This document shows positions 23,584 through 34,096 of a DNA stretch of 64,000 bases, in pieces. The notes under the pieces were generated by a model. The model saw only the letters and a program-made list of their open reading frames with translations. It was not told the DNA's origin and searched no databases. The DNA lies in the NCBI GenBank assembly GCA_030760725.1, contig JASWHV010000005.1:95982622-96046621 (forward strand), in the 5' to 3' direction. Made by a program: the position numbers and the translations under genes. The stretch's first letter is position 1. Each line of letters opens with the position of its first letter. This DNA is from Neostapfia colusana. Its lineage: Eukaryota > Streptophyta > Magnoliopsida > Poales > Poaceae.

Positions 23584-26500
23584 TGACACGACACCACGGT
23601 CTTGTCGAGCCAGGATCACGCTGAGGGGTGCTGCGTTGCACAGCACCGAATAACACACATCAAAGGTACAAAGCGGAAGCAAAACCTTTATTACATAAAG
23701 TGGTTTATGAACATTTTTACATCAAAATAGGTCCAGTCTACACTCACGGGCGTAGACTACGCATCAGGTTCACGTTCAGCCCGTGAACGTGTCCTTGCTA
23801 GCACACACGCACACTAACACGGCGGCGTGCACAACTCCCACTCGACGGGGTTCCCCTCCTGGGGTTCCGTCTCCTCTTCAGGAGTCCCTTCCTCATAGAA
23901 CCCTGCAAAAGCTTCAAACACAAGCAGTGAGCACGAAGGCTCAGCAAGACTGACCCATCTCTCCTAAACATGGAACTTCTACATGACGTGTGATGGGTAC
24001 ATGAGATAAAACAATTTGCAAAGGACTCGCCTAATTATTGGAACCTTACTTTCAAGTTTTAGCAGCAGGTTGTGGAGAACCTTACGCTAAGGCACATGAG
24101 AGAGCCGCAATCAAACAAGAAATGCATTTCTCTCGTGTACTTTGCCCAAAGTTGAAAAGAACTTTAGTTAGCTCTAAACTACAATAAATCATTAGCAATC
24201 AAGTCCATCTTTCAATCAGCAACATTTTAACATGTAAGTAGCCTGTTCTTTCTACGTCATGGTACAGTGAACAAGTGGTACTCACTGACCGCGAGGGACG
24301 GCGATTATAATCGATTTACACCTGCACGGTTACCCGAATAACCCATCACGTACGTCCGTACTCGATGTTGCCTACAGCAACCATCACGGACGCCGTATGC
24401 AACCAACTTTCACCCGTCAGCCAAATATTGAACCGGTCCCATCATCCCGAGCAAGAGGTCCCTGCACGCGCATCTCAGTGCCACCAGCCGATTTACACCT
24501 CAAGCTCTCAACCTACCCTCTGAACGACGGGCAATGCGTCAATACCCAGCTACCCGAGTTACCTCAGTTTCCCGGTTCCCATATAGCCGGTAGGTCTTCG
24601 GTACTGTTCTAGCTTGTTGAACAGGCCCGCACACGGCTCGGTCCTCAATCGACACAAGCGGAGCTATAGCACCCAGGCCCCAAACTCCTGCCCTTACTCT
24701 CCGCTCGGTCTCAATTTTCTTGCCATGTGAATCATGTGCTATCTCTACCCGAGTCGAGTGCCTCTAGCCTATGCTCGCGAGTAGTTCCAACTACTCGACT
24801 TGTACCGAATCCTACACTATCTTAGCATTGCAGTAGCTAATGGGGTTTCCAATCCTAATCCCCAACCATGGCTTTCTTGGCTATGCATTTTGATTTACAA
24901 ACAAGACTCTAGTGCAAGAAATAATGGTACACAAATAAGTGCTCAAAACAATAAAACTTTGTAAAAAGGTTAATGCAAACCGGGGCTTGCCTTGCTGCTC
25001 TTGGTCGTAGGCTAGCTGCTCCTCCGGAGTCACAAAGTCTAGGACTTCGGGTTCCTCCTCGACCTTAGCGACTACATGATATACAAGTATACGTGTCAAA
25101 TTAAATGCATTTGATTTGAATTACACTTGTGAAGCTTGTAAGTCTTACTAGACAGACTCAATGACTCTGAAACTTTAACTGTGGCTTGGCTACAACCTAA
25201 ACAGAGACTTGGTGAAGTTTTATTTGCAGCACAGCTCAGTTGAGCCCTCCACAAATAATCATGACCTTGACCTTAATTGGAACTCTTAGGGTGTTCTAAG
25301 GATTTTCATGGAACAAGCCATGACTTTCTGAAAATTATATTTTCAGAGGGTTTTAATGGAGTTGGTCTCACTTAATTTGAAGGTTCCTAGCTAAAGATAT
25401 GAGCTAAACAATTTCAGGAAAAAATCTGAAAATGTTTCTGAACATATTCTATTTTCCCTGGAACAGTTTCACTAATCACACCATTAGTCCAATGAGCTCA
25501 AGTGGACCTGAAATTTTTATGGTAGTTCAGAGATATTTTGGTGAACATCCCAGCCAAATTTCAGAATTTTCCTTCAAAGGATCCTCCAGTTAAAATTCCA
25601 AACAGTTTAAAATGTGAGGAATTAATTCTGGACAAATAAGAATTTTTATGAAGTGAAACTTGATTTGCTGGAAAGTACTCAGAGAGCTGAATCCAACAAA
25701 ATTTGGTTCACTCGATTTGGAGCTTCCTAGCCAAAGTTATGAGGATTTAAAGTTTGATTGAAATCTGAAAATCGGGGGAAAAGTTTAAATCTGCCAGGGG
25801 CCCACGGGGACACGTGTTGGGCGTGGAGGCGTCAGCACACTGAGGCCTAAAGGGTTTTTGCACGCCAGCACATCCGATCCCAGCTGCAGCCCGATCCTGA
25901 TTTAAAATATCTGCCGCTGACGGCTGGGGTCCACCCCCTTTGTCTACCTCCCGCCGCCCGCGCTCTGCCGCCGGCGTACCTCGCCGGAGAGCTCGCCGGC
26001 AGCTTCTGTGAGCTCCAAGCTTCATGATTCCAGCCGCCCCTGCCTACTTTCGCTTGTAGAACATGATTCCGGGCTCAGATCGTCATGACAACGACCGGCA
26101 CATGGTCGGCGACGAGCAGCGGCTTCGGAAAGACTTCGACCGTGTCGGCCGACTTCCCTAGCACCCCAACTGACCGAGCAAACGGCCGGGAAGCATCATT
26201 GGTACATCAGGAACCTCGGCATGGGCTCAAGGTAGCTCGGGAGAGGTCCGAAGTAGTCTCTCACCGTGCGTCCGATGCTTTCTGCATGCTCCGCTGTCGG
26301 TAAACATCGAAATACGCCGGTTACAGAGGTTCTCAGGCCAAAGGTTGTGAAGGCAACTTGTGCGCTACCATGTCTAGTTTGTGTGGGAGCGGATTGAGGC
26401 CCTCTAATCCTTCCTAGAGTATGGATTCGACAGAACCGCACCCGAAGGTCGGTCTGTACCCAGAAAAGAGAAAACTGGAAATTCGCCGCCAGTGAGCAAA

Positions 26501-27612
26501 CACTCGGGCTGTGGCTCGGGGGTGAGCAGCACCGATCATCAGCGCGTCCAAGGGTGCCTTGGCTCGAGCATGATCACCTCCCGGTTGTGCTGTCCACGGG
26601 AGCCCGAAGTGCGGCGGTTTTGGTCACTGAATTGATCTCTCGGTATAGCCGAGATCGACAGGTTTCAGCTGAGTTCTAGCAATGGGGAAGAACGAGGAGG
26701 GTTCCTAGTACCTTGCCGTAGCTCTGGAGGGAACGGGGAGGCTGTGATCAGAGCTCTCCGATCGGTTCTGAGCGGCGGAAGAAAGTTTACCGGCGCTGTG
26801 TTCTTGCGGGGAGAAAATGGCGAGGGCTTCGGCCGAGGAGGGGGGGCGCCTTAAGAAGGCTCTGAACCGACTCGTGCCCGCGCGTGGCCAAGCAGCTGCT
26901 GGCGCGGCGGCCTCCCTCGGTGGCGATCGCAGCTGAAGCCCGGAGACCCGAGTGAGAAAGTCTCAGTCGGTTGAATCATCCCAGTGGCTGACATGTGGGT
27001 CCCAATTTCATTTTTAACCTCTGACATTAAATCCTATTCACTGTTGTAAACAGTAGTTCCCACAAAGCTCCTGGTGATTTGAATTATCTACCCTTGAACC
27101 ATTTGAATTGGTTAGAATTCAAATTGGGTTGGGTTTGAATGAATTTCAGCACATGTTCAGTTTGAAATTCAAATAGAGTTTGAATTTGCCCCACTTAGCT
27201 CATGTCAAGGTCAACTCCAAATGGAGTGAAAATTGGTGTGTGAGCTCACAAAAATGTGCTGAGTAAGAATATGCCTCCCACTTTTGAATTCATGGGCTCA
27301 AAACAGTTGGAATTTGAATGTAGTTTTAAACTTCCCTCTTTCTAGCCATACCCAAAATGACCTCAAAAAGGTTTTGAATTTAGGTGGAACTTGGCATGGA
27401 CATTCCTAGCACTATGTAGGAGTTTTCATATGCCCAGCCCCTGTATATCACATGTGGGAAATACCACTTTTGCAATATGTGAGTTTGTTCTCTAATGAGC
27501 ATGTTGATGGTGGTTACTTGCTCTTCAAATGTGTTTATCAACTTGCTTCAAATGAGGTGTGTGTGTGGTGATGAACTCTTCAAACATGTGTTCAAAAACT
27601 GAGGCCCTTACA
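23584..27612 (-). repeat. 5' LTR of element E (4029 bp)
   Basis: Collinear with 12251-16247; 32 bp longer because of small indels, including an extra block near 24290-24330. It has TGTAAG...GTGTCA ends on the minus strand. It carries the dyad at 24778-24797 and the stem-loop at 24094-24138. Confidence 0.93.
24094..24138 (-). other. Conserved LTR stem-loop, copy in the 5' LTR of E
   Basis: ACATGAGAGA (24094-24103) pairs with TCTCTCGTGT (24129-24138) with one mismatch. The loop contains CAATCAAACAAGAAA. Confidence 0.65.
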
Positions 27613-27617
27613 CAATC
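27613..27617. repeat. Target-site duplication of element E (right copy)
   Basis: CAATC, identical to 12246-12250. Confidence 0.92.
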
Positions 27618-30108
27618 ACCCAAACTGTAATGCAACCATTCACCCTAGACGTAAGTGATACAAATAAAAAGCTTTATAAAAGGTACTTAAGTGCAAACCG
27701 GGGCTTTCCTGGTTGCGAGTCAAACGGGAAGTTAGCTTCAGGTAGAAGGACGTCCAAGGGCTCCGGTGCATCTTCAACTTCGGTCACTATTATGAAATAT
27801 AATAAAATACATGTGTAAGTATTAAGGATTTATAAGAATTGGACTTCTATTCATAGCTATTGCTATCTAGAATCCTTAATTGGCTTTGGGATTTTTACAG
27901 TGGATACTAGACCTTCTAAGGATGATCTGAGCAAAATTTGGAGACATGTCATTGCACAATGTAGTCTTTAAAATTTCTACAAGTACAATGCTTCTCTAAA
28001 TTTTAAGCCCAAATCAGGAGCTTTGAGATTGCTAACAATGGAAGATCTGATTAGGGTAAGTCTCTATGGTTCTAACAAAATTTGTTTCACCATTTCTGGA
28101 GCTACAAACAGAGAGATATGCATTTTTGAAGTTGGACAGGAGTTCTGAAAAGTTTTCTGTTTAAATTTGAATTTCCAAATAAAGGCTAAACTTGGGAAGG
28201 CAATTTGACCTATCAAACGGACTCCAATGAAGCCCAAATTTTTACTGGAGATCAGTAACTATGAAAAGGATTAGCTGCCCAAATTTGGGAATATTTCATA
28301 AAGAATTGCTCCTGTAATAAATCCCTAAAATATTTATTAAAACAATTCTATAGAAATTCTTGGGCATTTTCATAGCCTAAAATTGGTTTCTCTGTGAAGT
28401 ACTTCTCATGAGAATGCCAACAAAATTGGTCTCACCTTTTTTGGAGTTTTCTACACAAAGTTATGAGTCTCCAAAGTTTGAACTGTATTTGGAAATTCTG
28501 GAAATGTTTAAATCCCAGCGGTAGGCCCCACCCGTCAGTTCTTTCTTCTCCCTCGCGCCAAATAAAAGAGACCGTGACGTTTACTCCGGCGAGGGTGGCA
28601 GGAAAGGCTTTCCCGGCCCTCTCCCGGGCCCAAACTCGCCGCTCCTCCATTATCGACCCCGCTGAACATTCTGGTGGTGTCGCCGGCGGCTAAAACCCAC
28701 CAGAAAATGGCGTGCACCGGTGACAGCAAGGTTTCAAACTCCGGCGAGGTCGGGAAACCTCTTTCTTCCACCAAACGATCGGTTTTCGGGCTCTAGAGCA
28801 CCAGTGGAAGATGTAGGAGCTAGAACGGGCTGCCTAGCTCGATGAAACGGCAGGCAAACTAGGGTTCAACGGTGAGCCGAAGTGTTTTCCCATGGCGGCG
28901 TGAAAATTGACTAGAACACGGCCAACACTTGATGGTCTTCCTCAGTTCTTCGTCGAGGAAGGGCACTAGAGAGTGCAGAAGCTATGTGCACGTGAGCTCG
29001 AGGCGTGGTTGATCGTGCAACCCGAATTTGGATATGAACCGAGCCTCGTTCTTCTACACTAGGGTTCGGGAAACAATGAAATTCAAGCTACTCGATGAAT
29101 CATTTGCCATACGGCTGGTGGCTACACCATCCAGGGCTACCCGCACACCTTTCTTGTATTGGAAGTCGGAGGAGAGGGTGGCCAGATGAGGCTGTCGACA
29201 GTGAGCCGAAACGGCGAGGTCCGGGCACCTCAAAGCTTTGGCGCCAATCCGGGTTTTTCGAGCAGCTCTGATTGGTAAACCTTGGAGGAACTCTAGGGGG
29301 TGCTAGAGCACGTCAAGGCACTACTCTTTGCTGTGGATGGCTCGAGCAGCCAAGCTCGGAGGGCTGTGGTTGATCGGAAGGAACCGAGCGGCGAGGTAGC
29401 TCACGGTTTCGGTCGGCGCTTGGGCAGAGGAACTGAGAAGGCTACGGATGACGGCATAGAGGAGAAATAGAAGTGTGCTGCGGCCCTGCCCACCCACGCG
29501 CACCGGCTTGACCTTGGGGGCAGTGAGGAAGCAGCTCGGTGGAGGCAGCCGTCGATCGGTGGCGTGCGGTGAACAGCCGAATGAAAACAGGGTCGGTTTG
29601 TTTGCTTTGTGTGGCTGACAATTGGGCCCCACCTCCCCCTTTGTTTAGTCAAATATTCTCTGATATTTCCCATTCAGAAACTCAGAATTAAAGACCTTAC
29701 TTCACCCCAAAGTTAAGGTTTGAATTTGCTGAATTAAAATGGTTTAAATTCTGGTGTAGAATTTGAATTGTGTTTGATCATTTGCATTTGATGTAGTTTG
29801 AATTCTCCATTTTGTATTATCCCAAAAACATAGCAATCCAGCTCCAAAGTTTCCATTTTTTGGCATGGCTGCTCATTCAAATGTGGAGGACATATTTGTG
29901 GAACCAAATTTACAAATTGAGGAAATTGGAATTTGAAACTGAATTTGAAATTCAGATTTAGAGGGCTTCTCCTTTTAATCCCAAACAAATATCGAAAAGA
30001 GCTGAAATTTGTAAAGTTGAATATTTTAAATATGAAGACCCAAGTTGTGAATTTAGATCTCCATGTTTGGAATTTTTGGGAAGTTTGAATCCTCACTTTG
30101 AACTTACA
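27618..30108 (-). repeat. Solo LTR D, second part
   Basis: This continues LTR D after the insertion of element E. It starts with the same block seen in other LTRs (GCAAACCGGGGC near 27.69 kb), runs through AT-rich sequence and a GC-rich segment (28.5-29.6 kb), and ends GAACTTACA at 30108, so the minus strand starts TGTAAG. CCGTTA follows. Open frames in the GC-rich part are short, overlapping and without domains. Confidence 0.72.
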
Positions 30109-30114
30109 CCGTTA
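30109..30114. repeat. Target-site duplication of solo LTR D (right copy)
   Basis: CCGTTA, identical to 10898-10903. Confidence 0.65.
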
Positions 30115-30130
30115 TAATTCAACGTTTTAA

Positions 30131-30144
30131 TTCCCCTCTTTTTT
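30131..30144 (-). other. Probable polypurine tract of element C
   Basis: The minus strand is a run of A followed by GAGGGGAA. It lies between the pol remnant and the presumed end of the left LTR, as the tract of element E does. Confidence 0.55.
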
Positions 30145-30189
30145 GCTAAGTGTACATGAGCTGAAAACTCTTGCTACCACTTTTGGGGG

Positions 30190-31900
30190 ATTTTATATGT
30201 CGATGATATAAACCAGTCGCTCCTGAGGTGTGAGATCTGGTTTCAGTTCCCGGTATTTTTCCAGCTGAATGGTGGTTAAACGCTTGTGGCACTTCCTCAG
30301 CTGAGACATGTGGAAGATGTCGTATACACCGGTGAATGTTGCTGGGAATTCCCGCCAGTATGCAACTAATCCACATCTTTCCATAATCTAGAATGGACCG
30401 ATGAATCGAAATGAATAGAGACTTTGACAAGTGAACCTCGTCAAAAATTTCTCTTCCTCAACTCTGGTTACGGGTACAACGATTTTGTCATTAAACCACA
30501 GGATGTCGTCTCCGTCTTTCCGGGATTATTTCAGTTCCCCACTGTTTATACATCTCCGCAACTGTGACATGCCCTTGTCATGTTTCTGGGCTGCCATCCT
30601 TCCTTTACGGATGGTGGGGATAAAAGCTAAATTGTAGAGAGCTCTAGGGTGAGCCATACGCAATGGTGGCTCGCTCTCTTCCAACGGAGTGATGGTTGGA
30701 TTACGAACGTGTGGCTTGCGACTCCCGCATTCGCCCACGTTAACCTTGTCGGGGATGATAATGGATCTCTATTTCGTAATCCTTTATCGACTCCAACCAT
30801 CTTTGCTACCTCATGTTCCACTCCTTCTGAGTGAATATGTACTTGAGGCACTTGTGGTCGATATATATATATATGCACGAGGTTACCGAGTAGGTAGTGC
30901 CTCCACATTTTGAGTGCGAGTACCACGGCAGTGAGTTCTAAGTCATGAGTCGGGTAGTGTTGCTCATGATTCCCGAGTTGTCGTGATCCATACACGACCA
31001 CACTTCGGTCTTGCATCAGCACACATCATAGCCCAAAGCCGGATGCATCGCAGTACGCATCGAACGGTCTTGTTGTGTTTGGCTGTGCCAAAACCGGTGC
31101 TGATGTTAGGTGCTTCACTAATGCCTTGAATGCTGCTTTACATGCTGGACTCCAAACTTATTTGGTAGCCTTCTTCAGCAGCTATGTCCTAGGCTTGGCA
31201 ATCTTCACGAAGTTCGAAATGAACCTCCGATAATATCCCGCGAGTCCGAGGAATTTTCCCGTACCTCGTTAATAGACCGCGGGGACTTCCAATGCAGCAC
31301 TGGTGCGATATTACTCGGGCTTACAGCGATGCCCTTCACTGAGATGATATGCCCGAGACAAAGTACTCGTGATATCTAGAATTTCGCACTTGCTGAATTT
31401 CACGTATAGCTTGTGATCCCGCAGCCGTTGCAAGACTATACGCAGGTGCTTCTCGTGTGCTTCCTCTGACTTGGAATAACCAGTAGGTCGTCAATAAAGA
31501 CCACGACAAACTGATCCAGCTCCGGCATGACTACCGAGTTTACCAAGTACATGAACTGAGCTGGAGCATTGGGGAGGCCAAGGAACATGACCAGGTACTC
31601 ACAACCTCCGTACCTCGTCGAAAATCTTTCTTCGGAATAGCCTCAGACCATACCTCAATCTGATGGTACCCTGATCCTAAGTCCGTCTTGGAAAAGATCA
31701 TTGCATTGACCAACTGATCAAACAATATGTAGATCTGTGGTAACGGGTACTTGTCCTTGATTGTCACAATGTTAAGCAGACGAAAATTAACACTAGGTCA
31801 TAGTGGTTTGTCCTTCTTCCTACTATACAGCGCAGAGCAACCCCAAGGTCAGGAGCTTGTTTGTATAACACATTTGCTCATGGTTTCCCTTAGTTGCTTC
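30190..31900 (-). pseudogene. Element C pol remnant (RT, RNase H, integrase tail)
   Basis: Reading on the minus strand, RT appears at 31540-31767 (KDKYPLPQI, DLGSGYHQ), followed by fragments of the palm and thumb with stops and frame changes. RNase H is at 30627-31022 (YGSRQLGNHEQ, THDLELTAVVLALKMWRHYLL). The region between RNase H and the integrase zinc finger survives in part to about 30.42 kb. It then jumps straight to the integrase C-terminal segment (30193-30400, MSQLRKCHKRL). The jump is flanked by ATGAAT on both ancestral sides, judging from element E, and removes the catalytic core. N-terminal RT is degraded by 31.9 kb and no gag follows. Confidence 0.82.
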
Positions 31901-31929
31901 TTCAAACATTCTCTTTGCTGTGCAGAACA

Positions 31930-33497
31930 GACTCTTCTGTCCTAACCCAGATTTTGATCCCTCTAGAAGTATTTTCATAACTCAAGTTGAATACCAAAGT
32001 TAAAGTTAACTTCAATATCTTTCCAACGAGTACTCCCATTACTCCAGATCGTTTCTGGATCAGAAGTTATGATTTCTCAAAGTTGACAGAATTCCTGGAC
32101 AAAATTTGCCAGCATCTCCTTTGTATGTGGCTGACTTTATCACAGTTTTATACACAGATACAATATGAATTTGAACCAACTTTGAACTACAACAATGTTA
32201 CATATCTCATAAGCTTTCCAACGGTGTATAACAGGCTCCTTTGGGATTTTTCTACAGAAAGTTATGGCTTTAAAACAGAAAGGTCCAGAGAGGTTTTGCT
32301 GCTGTCTTGGTTCTGAACAGTTTGCCTTCAACTGGACTTTTCACCCACTTAACGTGTGATTTTGCTCTGGAGGTCTACAATAAAGTTGTAGAGCACTTGA
32401 AAATATTTCCAGAACTGTATCATAAATCATAATTGGTTCAAGCTATTCATAGTTATGCTCCATTAAAGTTCAGCAAGAATTCCTGCCAGAAACAGAGCAC
32501 TCTGTCTTTGAAATTTTTGAAACCCAAACCTTCTCTCATTTGAATCTTAGCTCAAAATAAGAGTTCAGTAACTAATACTTGTTTCAAACTTCCAGTTTTA
32601 ATTAAAAGTTAGCTCATGAATCATTTCTTCAAAGGGAAGAGGTTATTAAGTGTAGTACGGTGTCGATGCACCGGAAGAAACATGTCGGTACTACATAGCC
32701 TCACCAAAGAAAATCCTAAACCGGCTTATACCGGCATATCCGTTTAATCAGTGGCACTAGACGGTCTCTCGCACATGTGTACTACACGGGATACGTACGT
32801 GGTTAGTACCTGCATAAGAACACTCAATAGTGGTGCACTCAAAGGTTTACTCATTTCAGGCAGTTCCATATCATACTAAAAACATACGCCCCGTATCGTT
32901 TCCATAAGGGCCGTCCTTGAGTCAAGCCACGTCTCAATGGACATGGTCGCGTTTTTACACCACACGACGGGCAACCCGAGTATATCATGAAAGGGTCGTC
33001 ACGGTTGGGAATGTTATCAACCCAACGGATACCACCTACTGCCCTGCAGGGCACGCCGATGGCAAGCGCTGCATATGTCCTCCTGGGCTATTTCCAGACG
33101 AACACACTATCGTGTTGCTGACCACACGATGGGGTCTCCACTTACTTGCCTAATGCACGCTAGGGATCAGCATTTCATATGAACTCAGGAACATGAAGAC
33201 TCCAAGAGTTTCATATTAACGTCTCACACCAAGTTGTGAGACCTTTTCTTGACCACATTCCTCGTCAGGGGAGCTAACCGAAATTGAACCGCTTTTGGTG
33301 GTGTTCCTTACCATTCTTACCTGAACGTAGGTGCGTTGTTATATAATCAAAATTCAGAATTATAACAATTATGTTAGTGCTGCCACTTTAAGTAACTATA
33401 CTACTATAGTCCTTATGTGGGCCTAATACCGTTTCCTCACCGTATCCTATGTTTTTGTCGTAATACGATCTTTATTCCATGCGCTATTACCAATGCG
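31930..33497 (-). other. Untranslated leader of element C
   Basis: No ORF is supported. The part at 32.66-33.2 kb aligns with the leader of element E at about 22.95-23.3 kb (shared motifs such as CATGTCGGTACTAC and CAGTGGCACTA). The AT-rich part near 32.0-32.6 kb is also similar to the E leader. This confirms that C and E belong to related families. Confidence 0.65.
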
Positions 33498-33509
33498 GCT
33501 CTGATACCA
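33498..33509 (-). other. Primer binding site of element C (tRNA-iMet)
   Basis: The minus strand reads TGGTATCAGAGC three bases inside the LTR edge at 33513, the same spacing as in element E. Confidence 0.9.
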
Positions 33510-34051
33510 CGCTGTGAGGGCCCGGTCCCAATCATGGGGACGGGCCGCTCGCCTGGGAATCACATTGGGTGGTGTCGTGCGACGCGGTACCCAACAGCAC
33601 ACATAATAAAGCATCATATTGCCTAAATTATGTGGAAGCTTAAAAATCGTAAGTTTTACAACTACTTCTCAAAATAATCTACAGCGGAAGACTATTACAA
33701 CTCACGTCTCATACCTATGCTAAGCAACAGAGAAGGTGTCCAGCCCGCGGACCCTTCTCGCTAGCAACATTATCACAATAGCAGCGGCAGGGGTTGCCAT
33801 GAGTTCACCACTCGGAGAGCTCCGAGTCTCATCGGACACCCGTACATAGCGTACTGTTATTACCTGCAAAACAACTTATGCAGTATATGTGAGCATGAAG
33901 CTCAGCAAGACTAAACCGTCTCCCTAGTCATGAAACTCTACATGCTGAAAATAGAGGGCTGAATATAGCAGTTTGCACAAAGGATGCTCTTGAGATAAAG
34001 GAGAGTCCTTACTTCAAGTTTTAAGTAACTTTTATAGCCCTCACGCAATTT

Positions 34052-34096
34052 ACATCGAGACTCCACAATCAAACAAGAAACGCTTCATCTCGATGT
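34052..34096 (-). other. Conserved LTR stem-loop, copy in LTR C right
   Basis: ACATCGAGA (34052-34060) is the exact reverse complement of TCTCGATGT (34088-34096); loop core as in the other copies. Confidence 0.7.

Larger units (their letters stand above)
12251..27612 (-). mobile_element. Element E: complete but defective Ty3/gypsy retrotransposon
   Basis: A structurally complete element on the minus strand: 5' LTR 23584-27612, primer binding site 23569-23580, leader, accessory ORF 21146-22089, gag-pol 16319-20873, polypurine tract 16248-16257, 3' LTR 12251-16247. The exact 5-bp duplication CAATC flanks it. The pol order PR-RT-RH-IN is that of Ty3/gypsy. The C-terminal segment ending in WSNHSVDEVTWESE resembles the chromodomain end of Del/Tekay-type chromoviruses; clade assignment is moderately sure. 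Several stops and frameshifts make all proteins defective. The LTRs differ by scattered substitutions and small indels. It is inserted in solo LTR D. Confidence 0.95.
30131..33512 (-). mobile_element. Element C internal region: deletion derivative of a gypsy element
   Basis: Only 3.4 kb remain between the LTRs, against 7.3 kb in element E. Present on the minus strand are the leader (31930-33497), a primer binding site, damaged RT and RNase H, and the very end of integrase. Gag, protease and accessory ORF are absent, and the integrase catalytic core is deleted at about 30.41 kb. The parts that remain are closest to element E by eye. With its near-identical LTRs this looks like a non-autonomous element that was mobilised by another copy. 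Confidence 0.8.

Noticed and set aside
30860..30875. Short TA repeat
   Set aside because: Small replication-slippage run inside the RNase H remnant of element C.
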